A stretch of DNA of 64,000 nt, from contig NC_070565.1 of NCBI RefSeq assembly GCF_026914185.1, positions 6,262,001 through 6,326,000 of the forward strand, in the 5' to 3' direction. The DNA comes from Puccinia triticina (lineage: Eukaryota; Basidiomycota; Pucciniomycetes; Pucciniales; Pucciniaceae). Each line of letters begins with the position of its first letter. The stretch's first letter is position 1. Position numbers and translations under genes: made by a program. Below are positions 20,688 through 31,266 of this stretch, one piece after another. The notes under the pieces are model-generated. The model did not search any database and was not told the DNA's origin. It saw only the letters and a program-made list of their open reading frames with translations.

Positions 20688-20758
20688 ACAAGTCCCTCCC
20701 TGCGGGAGGGGCCGCTTCGCGGCCAGCCACAGCGAGCCTCCCACCAGGGGGGACTTGT
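20688..20758. repeat. GC-rich palindromic repeat, ACAAGTCCC family
   Basis: Inverted ends ACAAGTCCCTCC...GGGGGGACTTGT enclose small hairpins (CCTGCGGGAGG, GCCGCTTCGCGGC). A copy in reverse orientation lies at 40026-40093 and shares nearly the whole inside. Confidence 0.7.
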
Positions 20759-20882
20759 GTCAAGTTAAACTTTTCCGCCTGATCTTTTGGAAGTGAACTG
20801 CCAAGCCTTATGAGGGTTTACTTTCAAAAGATTATCCTAAAAAGACATGTTTTACCATATGTAATGTAGCATCTTTCCTATT

Positions 20883-21015
20883 AGGACGGTTCACATAGGG
20901 ATTTTTTAACCCTGCTGATGTTATAAATCAGCAAGCCTTCCTAGCCAAATTGGCTGGGACCGTGGGATAAACTTTATTTTGGTGTTGCTGATTTTGGCCC
21001 TACGTGAACTGTCCT
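20883..21015. mobile_element. Short MITE, 133 bp
   Basis: The left end AGGACGGTTCACATAGGG and the right end in reverse complement, AGGACAGTTCACGTAGGG, differ at two sites. ATT stands outside both ends, so a 3-bp duplication is possible. It is inserted within the PIF-type element and is too short to code. Confidence 0.65.
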
Positions 21016-21057
21016 ATTATTAGATTGTGTAATATGACACTGCCAAACAGGGCCTTA

Positions 21058-21585
21058 AAAGTGCATCCATCGCGGGGATTCAAAGTTGGCCATACATGAC
21101 TTGCATATACTTTTGCAAGTTGGTGTTCAAATACCAACTTTCAAAAAAAAAAAAAAAAAACACTCAAGCAGGTTTGGGGGAGGGAGGGGGGTAGTAAAAT
21201 GTGACTTGCATGCACACTACTCAGTGGATGACTTCCCCTCATCATTTAGAGAGCTCTAGATGCCTCTCTAAATCCTAAATTAAGACACCTATCAAAAACT
21301 CAACCAGTGCACATGAAAGTAATGAACTGTAGGGCTAGGAAAACATTTCCCTTTTTGTCAAAAATTAAGGATTTGGGTGTGTAAATTGAGATCTGGGAGG
21401 CTCCCAGACTCGACGGGAAGTCCTCCAGTGTTCAAGAATGAACTTGAACACCAACTCACAATTAAAAGTGCATGCAATTTGCGCCTGGCCAACTCCGTGT
21501 ACAGACCCTCCTCCCTCCTCCCACTCTGCTAAAGAAAATCCAAGCTTGATTGGTTCTGGTCCCGCTTGCTCCAAGGTGTTATAAT
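21058..21585. other. No gene recognised; A18 tract
   Basis: A stretch between two PIF-type elements with a long poly-A run at about 21144-21161. I see no supported gene. Confidence 0.4.
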
Positions 21586-21808
21586 TCAGGCCCCGTTTGG
21601 ACGCCCGGTGTGATATTATAAATCACATAATAATATACATAACACAAAAGTGAAAAGCCAATTGTCATAAAATCAATTATGCAACCAGCACATTTATGAC
21701 AGGTCTGTTTGGCGCGTCCACTCAATAATCATATAGTACTCACTTATTACAAGTCTGTTTGGCAAACCAAAATTCACTCGGTGTCATAACTCATCACCAT
21801 CCCCCACA

Positions 21809-22890
21809 ATGTCGCCTCCCAGCATGCTTCAGAAAAAACAACAGTACCAGCTCCGACAAAAGAGGATGGCACTTTTCATCATTATCCTGATCAGCCTCCG
21901 TCAGTGGTCAAAGACAATCAAACATCCGTACAACAATAGCATCTTAACGGGTCATGAATATGTTAGATACATCCTGAACAGTAACCAACTACGAGCTCAG
22001 GCCATGTTCCAAATCTCAATCAATGTGTTCAGAATCTGTTCGGACGAGCTGCTTTCAATTGATAGTGAACCAGTCTCAAGGCTAGTAAGCATGAATGAAC
22101 AGTTTGCAATCTTCCTCTACATTGTTGGACAAAACGCGACCAACCGGCAAGCTCAAGATCGTTTCCAGCATAGTGGCGAGACTATCTCTCGCATTTTCCA
22201 CCACATCATCCATCTCTTGCTCCAGCTGCAGAGCAAGTACATCGTTTCTCCTCCTTGCGACGTTGGGCACGAATCTATCCTTGATAACCCGAATTTTATG
22301 CCGTTCTTCAAAAGGTGTATTGGGGCAATGGACGGGTGCCACGTCCCAGCAAGCGTACCTGAACACATGGCTGGCCCTTATCGTAATCGCAAAGGAGGAT
22401 TATCACAAAATGTCCTTGGTGTCGTAGACTTTGACATGAAATTTACATACATGATGGTCGGCTGGGAGGGGTCTGCTCACGGCTCAAGAGTCCTTGGAAG
22501 CGCTATGGCCAAGGACTTCAGAATCCCAAACGGCTCTTTCTACCTTGCCAATGCCGGGTACTCCCTCTCAAAGGGTATTCTTGTTCCGTACCAAGGGGTT
22601 CGCTATCACTTGCGCAAAAATGCACAGGCAGGAAAACGGTATGATTCCTAGCTTTCTGTTTTTGTTGGCTTGGTTGCTTATTAAGATGATGTTGTCAGGC
22701 CAGCAAACAAAGAAGAACTTTATAACCTCAGGCATTCAATGCTTTGTAACGTCGTCAAGCGAACATTTGGCACATGGAAGAAACGCTTCCCAATCCTGGT
22801 ACACCCGTTGGAATAAAGCTTGCCAACTCAAGGCAATCTTGTACTTGCGCTGGCAGTGATCCACAACATGATCATTGAATACAATGGCCA
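21809..22890 (+). pseudogene. PIF/Harbinger DDE transposase, inactivated
   Basis: The frame starts ATG at 21809; a 60-bp intron (22639-22698, GTATGA...TTGTCAG) joins exon 1 to the frame from 22699. It aligns by eye with the DDE_Tnp_4 fold: AMDGCHVP holds the first Asp (about residue 175), but the second position reads GSAHGSRVL, with Gly where the family has Asp (about 223), and the Glu position reads VVKRTFG, with Lys (about 297). A TAA at 22814-22816 then interrupts a frame that continues as LPTQGNLVLALAVIHN. So two of three metal-binding residues are changed and the C-terminus is cut. A functional version would cut and paste the element at its TIRs. Confidence 0.8.
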
Positions 22891-22915
22891 GTCGGAATAT
22901 TTTGTGAGAAGAAAT

Positions 22916-23045
22916 AGGTTATGTAGTTTTAGCAATGATTCTCTTGTAATTACAAGAAGTTTTCATCGTGAAAAACAATCAGGTTATGTAGTTTTAAAGA
23001 TGATTCTCTTGTAATTACAAGAAGTTTTCATTGTGAAAAACAATT
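22916..23045. repeat. Two-copy tandem duplication, 65-bp period
   Basis: Units starting AGGTTATGTAGTTTTA and ending GTGAAAAACAAT lie head to tail at 22916 and 22981 with few differences. They follow directly after the transposase C-terminal frame. Confidence 0.8.
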
Positions 23046-23292
23046 GCGCACATAGATTGATAATGAGAGTTTTATCAGCAGAAGAAGTACATGACAGCTT
23101 TTTATCTTTGGTTGTCCGAGGAAATCTTGAGTTCAATTTCCCTTTCTATCCAGGCCTGGGCATGCTTGTCGGCGCGGATCGCAAGAAAAGTGATTGCGTT
23201 GGCTTCGTTTTGCAAGACGTTGAATCCGGCTACAAGCTCATCAAGGCTGAAATTCACGGCAAAAGCATCTTGGAATTTCTTGAGGGCTTGGT

Positions 23293-24208
23293 TTACTGGC
23301 CTGAGGTTGATGTAGTTTTGGGCTGAGGGTTGGAAGCCAAGAATGCTTCGGCCAGACGATCAATCGAGCTTTCAAACCGGTCGCCTGAGGTCACTCGGTG
23401 TCGGCGGGGAGGACGGACGCCTGGACGCTGAGTCTGAGTAGTCTGAGTTGGTTGGTTTCCATTCTCCAAGTCTTCAGCTGAATTCACGTCGTCACCAGAA
23501 GGTACGGCCTCTGCACGTGCAGTGATAGTCTCATTCCCGGATGTGCAATGCAATACTCCACTTGCCGTGTTTCCCTCAAAGATTACTTGGTAGTCACTGT
23601 ACTCTGGGAAGGGGGTGTTCTTGAATCGCTTCGCATTGGGGTGCGACTAGGAAGGTTCAATGAGTCAGGCATGAACTTGTCCTACAGAGCATGAAATGAA
23701 AACTTACGACTAAGAAAGAGTTCCAAACATCTTCCGAGGCGGTGACCATGCATTCAGCCTTGTTCCAACCAAAACCGCTTGCTCCTTTGCAAGCCAAAAA
23801 AGCATCCCAGACCTTCTTGAAGGTCTGATTGAACTTAGACTTAACCTTCCCAACGGTGAACTCAACACCTGGGAACTCTTTTGCCAGCTCGATTGCAACA
23901 GATTGATGTACCTTGGGTTTGAAGCCAGCTTTGCCTCGCTTGCCCGATTCAACCGCTTTCACATACATCTTGAGTGCGCTGCGTTCCATACCGGCCGTCC
24001 AGATGAGATTCTTGGTCTTGTCTTTTTCAGGGCTGTCCTCAATTTGGGTCTGGTTGTTTTGAGATTGAGAGTTGGTACCAGTGGCTTGACTAGATTGCTG
24101 AGTCTGATTTGATGGAGTAGCTGGAGTAGCCAAAGATGCTTGAGAATTCTTCTCTTTGCGAGCCTGTCCAGCGCGCTTTGGGGTTACATGAAGCTTGGGA
24201 GGCTTGGC
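23293..24208 (-). CDS. SANT/Myb-like DNA-binding protein of the PIF/Harbinger element
   Basis: Two exons: 23708 up to about 24208, then 23293-23646, spliced in frame through GTAAGT...TTCCTAG. The first exon encodes a Gln/Ser/Thr-rich leader and a trihelix-like stretch (WTAGMERSALKMYVKAVE ... FTVGKVKSKFNQTFKKVW ... GFGWNK), like the Myb/SANT-like proteins that accompany Harbinger transposases and bring them to the TIRs. The second exon ends in an acidic, Pro-rich tail with SSIDRLAEAFLASNP. The frame has no ATG before an upstream stop at about 24230, so a further 5' exon with the start, spliced to the CAG at 24209-24211, is likely. It converges with the transposase gene. Confidence 0.6.
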
Positions 24209-24470
24209 CTGATAAGTTGGTTGAGAAGATCATGGTCGGGCCATTTGATTTTTGTGATGGTAGACGCTGAGCAGGGGCAACCAGGTTGATATGTGGGACT
24301 TGTGGTTTGATATGCCGGACTTGTGGAAGCAACGTTGTCAGGCAAGATATCACCGCTTATCACCCGGAAATAGAGGTCGGGACCTCTATTTTTGAAATGG
24401 TGGGGGTGATAAATTTTGTGTGATGCGGAGTAATGTAATTTATTATATTACTGGCTGCCCCAAACATCAA

Positions 24471-25666
24471 GGCCCTGTTTGGCACCTATGATGTTATGTG
24501 AAGTCACACACTTACCTAATGTGATGAACATCACTCGTGAATTTCATATATCTCAACATAACTTGAGCGTTTGGCTGATTATCCTGTCATACACTCCACA
24601 CATAACCATCAGGCACAAACTGTTTGGCTCGGCACAATATTATAACTATGTATGGATCTCAGCAGCCTTATACCTCACCTCAATGATGAAGACCAGCACA
24701 GCTCTCTTGGCAATCCAAGAAATGGGACTGACTCCAACACCGAATCAGATTCTTCACTTGGTAGCGTATCAACAAACTCAGCTTGTTCTGGCAAGACTTT
24801 CCAGAACGACCAAACGATCCAACTTCAAACAATGGTGACGATGATGATGATGAAGAAGCCATTGTAGAGGAGTCCAACACTGCCCCAGGCAACCACCTAT
24901 CACTCGGAGGGGGCAGGCAAGAGGTCGTGGACAAGGTTGAGGGATTAGATCTGCTTTCTAAGCCATCCGACTCAGAGGTCCTTTTGCTGAATTGACATGC
25001 ACAAAGCTGAGCAACGCTTGGAATGGAATACATCAATGATTGATATTTGCTCATGATTGTCAAAGTCCTTCGCATCATTATCTTGGAAGAACTCCATTGC
25101 CCTCGCGCCAGTTTGATTCAAGCTGATCAGTTTGTGCAATGCGCCCGCTATTTGTGCTCCGGTTGAAACGCATCCAGCTGCTTGATGGGCACGTGGAGAG
25201 GAAGCATCCGGTTGGGGGGTCTCGCTAGTTTGGGCCTCCATTGGATGGGCGTCGACAGATGGATTTGCTGGAATGTCTGGAGCAGAAATTTCTTGTTGTT
25301 GAAGGGAGATTGAATGAAGGTATGCTGAGTTGACAAGGCAAGTCAATCGAGTGTGCCGGAAAATTTTTGCTGCATGGTGTGTGTAGTGTAGAGGTGGCAA
25401 AGAGGGGACTTGAACAAATATGGATGAAAAGCTTGTACATAAGGTGGGGGGTGTTGTGTAAGGGCGCCAATATGACTCCAAATACACCCCCAGGGGTACT
25501 ATATGGGAAATGGCAGGGATCATGAGGAGTCATGAGGCAAGTCGTGATGACCCACATAACTTTCCAAATTTGCCAAACATGCGAGTGATACAATATGGGC
25601 CTCAGTGAGGCCCGGTTATAGAAAAGCGGTGGTTCTTACATAACATCATGGGTGCCAAACGGGGCC
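24471..25666. mobile_element. Nested PIF/Harbinger-type element, 1196 bp
   Basis: The ends are GGCCCTGTTTGGCACCTATG on the left and, in reverse complement, GGCCCCGTTTGGCACCCATG on the right, both continuing ATGTTATGT. CAA flanks both sides (24468-24470 and 25667-25669). On the minus strand it keeps a coding remnant (open around 24972-25330, with QIAGALHKLISLNQTGARAM) that looks like the C-terminal part of a Harbinger SANT-type protein, although no DDE region is left. It is inserted in the right half of the larger element. Confidence 0.75.
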
Positions 25667-25753
25667 CAAATAAGGAGGTGTTATACCCCGGTCAACCCCC
25701 GTTATAAATCGTGCGATTTATAACTGAATTTGGGGCGTCCAAACGGGGCCTCA

Positions 25754-26078
25754 CAGTTCAGCTAATTGGAAGCCATCTTTGATTCCTTCTCTCTCTCTCT
25801 CTCTCTCTCTCTTGCTCTTGAAACCTTCTGAAATGTATGACAGAGTTCAATGGCTGACTTGATTCATCGTAATTGTTAACACTTGGAGCGAGCCTAGTAC
25901 ACATAGACCGATGTCAGATAACTGGACAATAAAAAATGGTGATAATATGTTCATGAGAGGAAGATTATACATGAGTCAAGCCAATAGTAATTTCCGATGG
26001 GGGGAGATGGGTGTCGAATCTGTGCAACGGAGAAAGATTGGTATAGGAGGACGAGTCAGGTAAGAGAAGGATTGGCCA
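25754..26078. other. Intergenic, with a (CT)12 microsatellite
   Basis: The (CT)n run covers 25789-25812. The rest is the 3' flank of the minus-strand helicase gene; no other gene is seen. Confidence 0.5.
25789..25812. repeat. (CT)12 microsatellite
   Basis: Twelve perfect CT dinucleotides. Confidence 0.95.
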
Positions 26079-29000
26079 TCATCCGGCGCTGGTGATAGCA
26101 GGACCGAGTCTCATATCCAACAGAGCCTGTAGAAACAAACCGACAAAAAAAACACGAGCCAGTCAACACCCAACTCATTATACTGCAGGGATGAGGGGCG
26201 AAGTTCCTCACCTGGTCCTCCAGCCCGCCAAAGTAGTCCTCCTCATCATCATCATCCTCGGGCCGAGGGGGGGCCATGTGGGTATCGCCGACCGCGCCGG
26301 CATCCGCCTGGCGCTGTTCGGCCTGCCGGCGCTGGATGTCCTCGAGCCCCCAGAGACTAATCCCGTCCTGGCCGATCTCAAACGGCTGGGCCATCGAGCG
26401 CAGGAACCGCTTCGAGATCACCATCGCCATGTCCGTCGCTATCCGCACTCAACCTCATCAGTCAATCAATCCCCCCGAAAAAAAAGCAACATCCCCGATC
26501 ACACTCACATAGATTCGAAGCCGTGTCTGTGATGTACGAGTTGATCCACTTGGGCAGCTTGGCTCGCTTATCAGCCTTAGCAAACCGCTGACAGCCAAAC
26601 ACATTCTGATCAACAACCAAGAATTTGTTTCCATGAATATTGTTCGAGCTCATAAAATACCTTATCTGCAAACACCATCAATCCGTAGTCCGTCTTCCCT
26701 CTCAAGACTCTCCCGACACATTGAGCCGCATGTCGCATCGCATCGAATGTCAAATAGTCATTTTCGCGAACTGTGGGCGGATATAAATCAGGAAAGAGCA
26801 CGAGGATATTCAAGAGATCCTCGCTCACTTCGGTAGTTATCCCTTAGGAATTCCAGACGGGCCTTTAAAATCCGACTTTCGGTGTATTGGTAGGGAATCC
26901 CAAACATGATCACTGCTCGTCCATACTACGTGGGGCGATTTGCATGGTTTTTGCTGAGTTTCTTTCTCAGTAAACTGAAAGAGAAAATGGGGCTTGACAT
27001 ACGTTATGATCAAAATCGATGCCTTCAGAAACTTTACCTCGCGCGACCGAGAGCAGGACGGCCCCCTTACCGTTATCGCATGCTCGTCGATAGTTCTCCA
27101 AGGCGATACTCGTCTCGACCGCGTCTGGCGTCTCAACAAAGATCAGCTTGTACTTCCACACCTCCTTGAGGATGCCCTGTCAAGCGATCATAAACCAACA
27201 TCCCGACTCAGTCCACTTGATCACCAGAGGCCGCTCACATCGAGACCCTTACCATGTCGTGCCATGCTGCTACAATCGACTCCATGTACAGATAGGAGGG
27301 GAAGAAAGCGACTATCCCATCAGGAACGATCTTGCAGTAATCGATCAGGATCGTCCCAAAGTTCCGAACCACCGAAGGGTCTGATCAAATTCAACCCAAA
27401 CAAAAAGGAAGTAAGTAATCAATTGGTTCGGGGGGCTCGGTAGCAAGTTACTTCGAGAGAGAGGGAGAGAAATGGATACCGTTTCGGACTTCGAACCTCG
27501 AAGAAATCGCCACCTGATCACTTCCCCGGGTGATCACCAACGGCAAGAAACAGTTCCTGGTGAGAGTCATGGCGTAGGACTCCTGGACAGTAGCCTCAAA
27601 GCCCAGCATTTTCGGATACATCTCCAGCGGACTAATGGTCCCCGACGTGATGATCACGCTGCTAAACCGCTCGAAAATCGGCTTGATCGCTAAGGAAGCA
27701 TCCAAACACCTGTCGATCATCTCGTCATATCGGCGAGACTTGTCAGCTTGTCGCTTTGATGGAGAACACCGATTGTGGAGACTAACGTGAGATGAAAAAC
27801 TGGATTAGGCACTGTCGCATTCTCAGTTTCGAAGGGTTCCAAGATCAACAGAAATCCTGAATCGAAAGGTGAAATGTTGATCGATTTAACCTTTCCAGTA
27901 AGCCCTGCATCTACCACTATATAATGTCGAGGTGGCTTACCTTTTTCGTATGTGGCCACCAGGGTGGCAAAACTGGCGACTTTTTGGAGCGCATTGTACT
28001 GATCCAAGTCGGTCAATTCTAATGTTCGAATCAGACTAGTGAGTCGGTCGGCGCAGAACCGCAGCGGCTTCCGGTCGATATATGTGAGATCTTTGACGTG
28101 CTGGAGAAATGACGGCGGGGTCTCGGCAACCACATGCAATACTCGCATCCTCGTCTGTCCTCCACATTTTTAGATTATTAGTCCCCCTGGTTGTCTGTGA
28201 ACAAAGCTGGAGTGTGGTCGGTCGATTCCCCTTGACAGCGGGGAAGCTCACCTTGAGATACTCGACAAACCGGTTAAGAAAAGCGGTGAAATGTTCCGCT
28301 CGCCGGATATTTCCAGGCACGGCTTCTTGGAGCAGGTCCTCCGGGAGCACTGGGGACAAAGTGCGATGGTAGATCAGAGCGATAAGATAATTGGAGCAGT
28401 GAAAGCTGGCGAGTCAGCATACCTGGATTCCCAAGAATGGCAGCTTCTTCCTCAGATGCCAGACTATCCTCAGACTGGCCAAGCCCTCTGACCAAACGCT
28501 CATACTCATTTTGCAACTTGCTCGCATCGGTCCGCTTGATCTCGCGGATCTTCTCGTCCAGCGCGCCGATGCTTTTGCCCGCGTTATCGAGCATGCCCCT
28601 GGTGAGATCGATGGAAAGCGACTCGATGCAGACGTTGTCGATGTTGTGCGCCTCATCAAAGACGACGATCGAGTTCGGCAGCAGCTCTTTCGAGACTTGG
28701 GTGGCCACCTTCGGGTCCAACAGGTAGTGGAAGGAGTAGATAATGATGTCTGCGTGGGCAAGCTTAATGTATCCGCGAGCTCATGAGCCATGGTACCACA
28801 GGCTCTTTTCCGATCCAATCCTTCAACATACCATCCGACGGACTGCGAAATAAGGGCATATCCCGTGTTGATGACCATAAGCTGTGATTTCCTCTAGCGT
28901 CCAAACTCCTCGTGGGATAAGATTTCCAGGCTCTAGCTCTCCAAGTTTCTGCCAGTTGTTTTTGGGACAGAAAACAAGTGCAATCAGTCCATTGAGGTGA

Positions 29001-29911
29001 ATGTTTTTTTATTATTATTTATCGCGTCGTTTAAGCACTTACTTCATGAAAATCGCACAAGGGCACACTTCCTGGATCGGCTCGACCTTTCTCACATGCC
29101 CATGCAGAAGTCAAGTCTCGACATCGCGCATCGACTACTTTGCCCTTTTTTTCACGTGAGACCTACACACAAAAAGTAGATAAGAAGCAGATTGGACATG
29201 TGCCTTTTTGATGAGTGTTAACAGGTTGGTGGATAGTGGAAATCAATCTAAGATGGTGGCTGGCTGCAAATCGGATGGAATTTGATCAGTGGCTCACCTG
29301 AGGATGAATGCATAGGTTTTTTCGACTCGTCAGGCCAACGCCTAGGAAATCATCTTCATTAGTGGGAGCAGAGCTGTCGGTCAGGCCAGCACGAAGACGG
29401 TGTTGGGCGGCGCGATAGGCCATGAGTCGCTTGAGCTCGATCAGCGCCTTTTCGATCTCCGGCACCGTTCGGGAGCAGTAGACCAGCTTGCGGCGTTCGG
29501 GGTAGTACAGCTGGTAGGCGACGATCAGCGACAGCAATGAGATTGTCTTGCCCGTCCCGGACGGCATTTCCAGAACGCAATGGCCTCCCAGGTCGAGCGT
29601 TCGCTTGAGATCGCACATCTGCCTCCTCGACCCGGATCAGTCAGTTGCCCGTCGAACATAAGAACTCTGGCGCGTACATAGGCATATTGCTCTGTGATCG
29701 AATTCCCCACACCCAAAGCCAAAAAACAGACTTGTGTCAGTATGTTACTACATTCGAGCATGGGCTCGGAACAACTGGACACTTACCGGGATAGATCTTG
29801 TCGTATGGGAAAAGGATCTGGAAGAGATTATACACAGGTTGATGAGCGCGAGTTTCAGAGTGGAAATGGATAGATTTGACTGACTTCTAAATCGTCGATC
29901 GTGAAGATCAT
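26079..29911 (-). CDS. rad3: XPD/Rad3/ERCC2 TFIIH DNA helicase, 18 exons
   Basis: Rad3/XPD is the 5'-to-3' Fe-S helicase of TFIIH, needed for promoter opening and nucleotide excision repair in the nucleus. Exons (high to low): 29911-29885, 29817-29787, 29691-29678, 29618-29298, 29162-29043, 28948-28832, 28762-28423, 28349-28252, 28154-27941, 27856-27787, 27709-27480, 27380-27253, 27176-27003, 26925-26829, 26770-26661, 26587-26509, 26447-26212, 26126-26079. Together they make 2454 nt, an unbroken 817-residue frame, against about 760-780 in the family. The product starts [19 protein letters not shown]; Walker [10 protein letters not shown] is at 41-49, Fe-S cysteines at 127, 145, 167 and 202, DEAH at 246-249, and motifs V/VI lie in [14 protein letters not shown] and [10 protein letters not shown]. 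The extra length is an acidic C-terminal tail. Exon 3 is only 14 nt. The exon 17 acceptor is TTGAG, less usual than CAG. It is divergent from the glyoxal oxidase gene. Confidence 0.93.
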
Positions 29912-31266
29912 CGTGTCTGGGTTTAGTGCGAGGTTGGTTGAGGTGGTTCCCGGCGAAGTGCGAGTTTGGTGGGTGAAGCTGCCCAATCGGAGTTGCCAAC
30001 CATAGACAGCCACTCCACCTCACTCCACACAAACATGTACACCGATCAAGCCGAGCCATAAATATTCAATTAAATATTTTCCGTAAAACACTCCCTGCTC
30101 TTCCTCCCGAGGCGGAGTGAACACTGGTCAAATTGACCCCACCTACCCCGGGCTAGGCCCCTCCATTGACAGAGGAATAGAGTGCAGCGGGTCTATTTTC
30201 CAAATCTTTAACCGCCTGTCTTTACTCTTGGGCGTTGTTTAAAAACGAAATCGTGCACCACAACCACCAAATTTTCCTCTGTCCGATACTGACAGATCAT
30301 TCCGGGCGACCCACAAATTCGCCTGCCGGGGTGACCACGGCGTGTGAGGCGTCCCGCACAAAGTGCGAACTCCTGTCTCTGTGAGACGAGGCCCACCGGG
30401 GCTACCAGGGGCTATCCTTCGGGGCTCTTCAAGAGGCTTTGTTGAGCTCGCCGAAGTGGAGGCTCTAGTGCTCGCGCTAGCCGGGAGCTTTACTCTGGCC
30501 GTGCACCTTCCCTCTGAAACGACGGGAGTTGTGGTTTCTAGGATATGAAAGTGAACCTGGAGTAGATCTGCGGGTGTCCTGGATGTTCGCCTCCTAAGCC
30601 TCAAAACCGAACGCCACTCACTCCTCAAGAATTCCCTGACGACAATCGATTCTGCGACGCCCTTGTACAAAGCGGGTTGGGAAGTTGACAGACGTGAAGT
30701 CGGTCCCATCAGTGGCAGTGCAGGCCTTGCCGTCCTGTGTGCTCGCTGAACTTCCGTTTCTAGTCCAAATAATTTCCAGGATGTATATCCCGTTGGCTTA
30801 GTTATGGGTACTACATACCATCATCCACACGGAGCTTACGACGACCCCTTATTAGCCCCAGAAATCTGGATGGCTTGTTTCATTACCTTGAGATGAGCGA
30901 TGTTTCTAGAAGAGCCGAAACTCCATCAATCATTTGCCACTTTTGCTCTTCACCAGTATATATGAGGTTCGTCAGGAAGCAGACGGTTAGGTATCTTATC
31001 TGCCTTCCCGATTCCTTTCTGTAAATACGCTTGCAAAAACACATTGCAACCCAAACTTTATTACCGTCTTTCTTTTCTTCGAGCTCTAACGCAAAAACAC
31101 ATTGCAGTCTAGGCTTAATCCCGTCTTTCTTTTCTTTGGGCTCTCACAACAAACGTACTGCCCTTACTTTACACTTCGAATTGACTATTCACTCAAAAAA
31201 AAACTCCACATCCTTCCAATTCAATTGCTCTTCCATTAAGTGTCACGGTCCATATACCCTTTAGTT
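29912..31266. other. Divergent intergenic region between rad3 and glyoxal oxidase
   Basis: It must contain both promoters. A pair of direct copies of GCAAAAACACATTGCA lies at 31031-31108 in pyrimidine-rich sequence (CCGTCTTTCTTTTCTT) shortly before the oxidase start. ORFs at 30208-30709 have no support and I read none as a gene. Confidence 0.4.

Larger units (their letters stand above)
19938..21054. mobile_element. Non-autonomous PIF/Harbinger-type element, 1117 bp
   Basis: The ends read GGCCCTGTTTGCCAGCGTGA on the left and, in reverse complement, GGCCCTGTTTGGCAGTGTCA on the right, and both continue to a TTAC(G/A)CAAT stretch. TTA flanks both ends (19935-19937 and 21055-21057), the 3-bp duplication typical of PIF/Harbinger. 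There is no transposase ORF. Three smaller repeats are nested within it: two GC-rich palindromes and a 133-bp MITE. Confidence 0.75.
21589..25750 (+). mobile_element. PIF/Harbinger transposon with transposase and SANT-like gene, carrying a nested element
   Basis: The ends are GGCCCCGTTTGGACGCCC at 21589 and the inverse GGGGCGTCCAAACGGGGCC ending at 25750, flanked by TCA on both sides (21586-21588 and 25751-25753). The transposon carries a transposase on the plus strand and, converging on it, a SANT/Myb-like gene on the minus strand, the usual two-gene content of PIF/Harbinger. A second element (24471-25666) is inserted in its right part; without that insert and its duplicated CAA the transposon is about 2.96 kb. 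The transposase is damaged, so it is probably no longer autonomous. Confidence 0.85.

Noticed and set aside
22494..22859. 121-codon ORF overlapping the transposase
   Set aside because: Shadow frame over the transposase C-terminus; conserved residues lie in the spliced frame.
30208..30709. ORFs between rad3 and glyoxal oxidase
   Set aside because: No domain, no splice-compatible partner, and overlapping ORFs on both strands.
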